Below, piece after piece: positions 61,851-64,000 of a DNA stretch of 64,000 bases. The DNA comes from Sphingopyxis sp. H115. Lineage in GTDB: Bacteria > Pseudomonadota > Alphaproteobacteria > Sphingomonadales > Sphingomonadaceae. The notes beneath the pieces are model-generated. The model was not told the DNA's origin. It worked only from the letters and a program-made list of their open reading frames with translations, and made no database searches. Position numbers and translations under genes: made by a program. The first letter of the stretch is position 1; each line of letters begins with the position of its first letter. Location of the stretch: NCBI RefSeq assembly GCF_001468465.1, contig NZ_LNSA01000019.1, forward strand, positions 1 through 64,000, read 5' to 3'.

Positions 61851-64000
61851 ATGCTGCCGCTCGGCACGCTCTGGCGGATCGCGCGACGCGACCTTGCGAC
61901 GCGGATTCGCGGACTGCGTCTCCTCGCCGTTTGCCTGTTCCTCGGCGTCGCGACGCTCGCGGCGATCGGCAGCCTGACCCGCGGCATCACCTCCGAGCTG
62001 GAGGTGCGCGGGCAGACGATCCTCGGCGGCGATATCGAATTCAGCCTGCCGCAGCGCGAAGCGACAGCGGAAGAAATGGCGGGCTTTCGCCGCGTCGGCA
62101 CGCCGTCCTCGACGGTCCGGCTGCGCGCGATGGCGAACGATCCCGACGGCGAGGCTTTGCTGTCCGAGCTCAAGGCGGTCGATGGCGCCTATCCGCTTTA
62201 TGGCACGATGCGGCTCGAGAGCGGCGCGCGCCAAGGCCCGCCGCCCCCGGGCGCGATCTGGATCGGCAAGGACCTCGCTTCGCGGCTCGACCTGAAGGTC
62301 GGCGGCGGCGTGAAGTTCGGCGAAAAGACCTTCCGGATCGACGGCATCATCGCCGAGGAACCCGACCGACTGGGCGAAGGCTTCACGCTCGGCCCGGTCG
62401 CAATCATCGGCCTGGCCGACCTGCCCGCGACGCAGCTGATCCAGCCCGGCAGCCTCTACGAAAGCAAATATCGCGTCCGCCTGCCGGGGGATGCGAACCC
62501 CGAATCGGTCGGCAAGGCGCTGACCGCGGAATTTCCCGACGCGGGCTGGGACATCACCGACAGCAGCAACGGCGCCCCCGGAACGCGGCGCTTCATCGAA
62601 CGCATGGGACAATTCCTGTCGCTTGTCGGGCTGGCGGCGCTGGTGATCGCCGGGATCGGCGTCGGCAATGGCGTCGCGAGTTACCTTGCGGGCAAGCGCC
62701 CCGGCCTTGCGACGCTGAAGGTGCTCGGCGCCGACAGCGGCACCGTCGCCCGCATTTATGGGTTGCAGATCCTGGCGGTCGCGGCAGTGTCGATTATCGC
62801 CGGGCTGATCGTGGGAGCGCTCGCCCCCGCGCTCATCGGCTGGATCGCGGGCGACGTGCTGCCGGTCAAGCCCGGCGTCGCCATCTATCCGCTGCCGCTC
62901 GCCGTCAGCGCGGCCTATGGCCTGCTCATCGCGATCGCCTTTGCCCTGCCTCCGCTCGCGGCGACACGCCATGTTCCCGCCGCCGGCCTCTACCGCGCAA
63001 CGGTCAGCGGCGCGGCGCGGGTCGACCGGCAGACCATGATCGCGGTTGCCGCGGCGCTCGCGGCAATCATCGCGCTGGCGGTCGGCACGGCGCGCGAGCC
63101 GCTCTTCGCGCTCGGCTTCATTGGCGCGGCGATCGGGCTGCTGCTCATCCTCGTCGGGCTTGGCTGGCTGGTGCGCCGCACCGCGAGCCGCCTTCCGCGG
63201 CCCAAACGTCCCTTGTTCCGCCTCGCGCTCGCGAATCTCCACCGTCCCGGCGCGGCGACGGGCGCGCTCGTCGTCGCGCTCGGCCTCGGCCTGACGCTGT
63301 TCGTGACGCTCGCGGCGATCCAGACGAGCATCACCTCTGAAATCCGCTCGACTGTGCCGCAGCGCGCGCCGAGCTTCTTCGTGCTCGACGTGCCGCGCGG
63401 AGACGCCGCGCGCTTTCGCACGATGGTAACAAACGCCGATGCAAGGGCCGAGATCAACATGATCCCCGCGCTGCGCGGCAGCATCACCGAATTTGCGGGC
63501 CAGCGCGTCGACGAACTCGCCGAGTTGCCCGAAGGCGCATGGGTGCTGCGCGGCGACCGCGGGCTGACCTATAGCCCTGTGCTTCCCAACGGCAGCGAAC
63601 TGGTCGGGGGCCAATGGTGGCAGGCCGATTACAAGGGACCACCGCTGGTCAGCGTCGAGCAGGAGGTCGCGACTTCGCTCGGGCTGAAACTCGGCGATAC
63701 GCTGTCGGTCAATGTGCTGGGGGTCGAGGTGCAGGCAAAGGTCGCCTCGTTCCGCACCGTCAACTGGGACAATTTCGGGCTGAACTATGTTCTCGTCTTC
63801 TCGCCCGGCACCTTCGACGCGGCGCCGCACAATATGGTCGCTACAGTCGCGGTGGGGCCCGAGGCCGAAACCGCTCTGTCGCGCAGCATCCCGCGCGCCT
63901 TCCCCTCGGCGTCGCTGATCGCGGTGCGCGATGTCGTGTCGCAGGTCACGACCCTGCTCACCCAGATGAGCCAGGCGATCGCCGCTGCCGCGAGCATCGC
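61851..64000 (+). CDS. ybbP: FtsX-like ABC transporter permease, partial at right edge
   Basis: At least 716 aa, open to the window's end. An N-terminal TM helix (LLAVCLFLGVATLAAIG, about residues 24-40) precedes a large periplasmic domain starting GGDIEFSLPQREATAEEM, followed by a cluster of TM helices (about 255-400) with the FtsX family GVGNGVASYLAGKRPGLATLKVLGA. A second periplasmic domain begins near residue 480. It pairs with the YbbA ATPase and the divergent TesA; this system is thought to handle lipophilic or envelope molecules. The end and the last helices lie beyond the window. Confidence 0.92.
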   Translation, partial: MLPLGTLWRIARRDLATRIRGLRLLAVCLFLGVATLAAIGSLTRGITSELEVRGQTILGGDIEFSLPQREATAEEMAGFRRVGTPSSTVRLRAMANDPDGEALLSELKAVDGAYPLYGTMRLESGARQGPPPPGAIWIGKDLASRLDLKVGGGVKFGEKTFRIDGIIAEEPDRLGEGFTLGPVAIIGLADLPATQLIQPGSLYESKYRVRLPGDANPESVGKALTAEFPDAGWDITDSSNGAPGTRRFIERMGQFLSLVGLAALVIAGIGVGNGVASYLAGKRPGLATLKVLGADSGTVARIYGLQILAVAAVSIIAGLIVGALAPALIGWIAGDVLPVKPGVAIYPLPLAVSAAYGLLIAIAFALPPLAATRHVPAAGLYRATVSGAARVDRQTMIAVAAALAAIIALAVGTAREPLFALGFIGAAIGLLLILVGLGWLVRRTASRLPRPKRPLFRLALANLHRPGAATGALVVALGLGLTLFVTLAAIQTSITSEIRSTVPQRAPSFFVLDVPRGDAARFRTMVTNADARAEINMIPALRGSITEFAGQRVDELAELPEGAWVLRGDRGLTYSPVLPNGSELVGGQWWQADYKGPPLVSVEQEVATSLGLKLGDTLSVNVLGVEVQAKVASFRTVNWDNFGLNYVLVFSPGTFDAAPHNMVATVAVGPEAETALSRSIPRAFPSASLIAVRDVVSQVTTLLTQMSQAIAAAASI

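Noticed and set aside
61791..63830. A 679-aa minus-strand frame opposite the ABC permease
   Set aside because: It is Arg-rich, lacks domains and begins in a repeat. The plus-strand permease has clear FtsX features and continuous coding.

Overview
The window is a chromosomal stretch of a high-GC alphaproteobacterium, most likely a sphingomonad of the Sphingopyxis/Sphingomonas group. The evidence is the family-level resemblance of most proteins, the alphaproteobacterial small-protein families (DUF1465, YdcH/DUF465, DUF3008, a single-cysteine DksA, UrcA), a PEP-CTERM protein with a typical sphingomonad tail, frequent GTG/TTG starts, and palindromic intergenic repeats scattered through the region. 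Taxonomy is inferred from gene content only. No tRNA, rRNA, IS element, phage or CRISPR array was seen. The DNA reads as core chromosome with dense coding, many 1-30 nt gene overlaps and short gaps.

Layout. 1-4.9 kb: azoreductase between two hairpins, RluA-type pseudouridine synthase, ArfB ribosome rescue, a degenerate SRAP protein, a PilZ protein, an EVE protein and a 2OG-Fe(II) oxygenase. 5-10.3 kb: a secreted unknown, a small gene translationally coupled to ferredoxin-NADP reductase behind a Fur-like site, an M20 peptidase, and an acyltransferase/DUF1295/unknown operon. 10.5-18.9 kb: a membrane acyltransferase, ParC, a GGDEF-EAL protein, then a minus-strand run of GNAT, DUF1285, Nudix CoA pyrophosphatase and CCA-adding enzyme. 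19-26 kb: FolB-FolM-like pteridine pair, semialdehyde dehydrogenase, small oxidoreductase and catabolic genes, and a HAD gene with a perfect palindromic operator. 26-30 kb: DUF1465, a divergent YdcH pair, PilZ, DksA and a serine-rich PEP-CTERM protein.

30-41.7 kb: serS-surE-nlpD-like-potassium channel, RimO, a DUF4403 lipoprotein, then a phosphate module: Pit transporter and an unusual Nudix-DUF47 fusion behind a candidate Pho box. A Baeyer-Villiger monooxygenase is divergent from it, with its own operator-like site. 41.8-50.1 kb: stress-type DUF3008 and SDR genes, RsiV-like lipoprotein, leucyl aminopeptidase, NlpC/P60 protein, ArgC, a sorbosone-dehydrogenase-like protein and DnaN. 50.3-64 kb: racemase, LysR/UrcA divergent pair, sirtuin, DapB, endonuclease III, HxlR/SDR divergent pair, RlmN, outer-membrane barrel, lipoprotein, YnfA, and the TesA-YbbA-YbbP type cluster, whose permease runs off the right end.

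The most notable items are: the Nudix-DUF47 fusion with Pit under a candidate Pho box; similar LiuR-like palindromes upstream of the HAD gene and the BVMO; an SRAP protein that has lost its catalytic residues; the poly-serine PEP-CTERM protein; a 30-nt perfect palindrome between LysR and UrcA genes; and several families of mobile-looking palindromic repeats, one copy of which lies inside the ABC-transporter operon.
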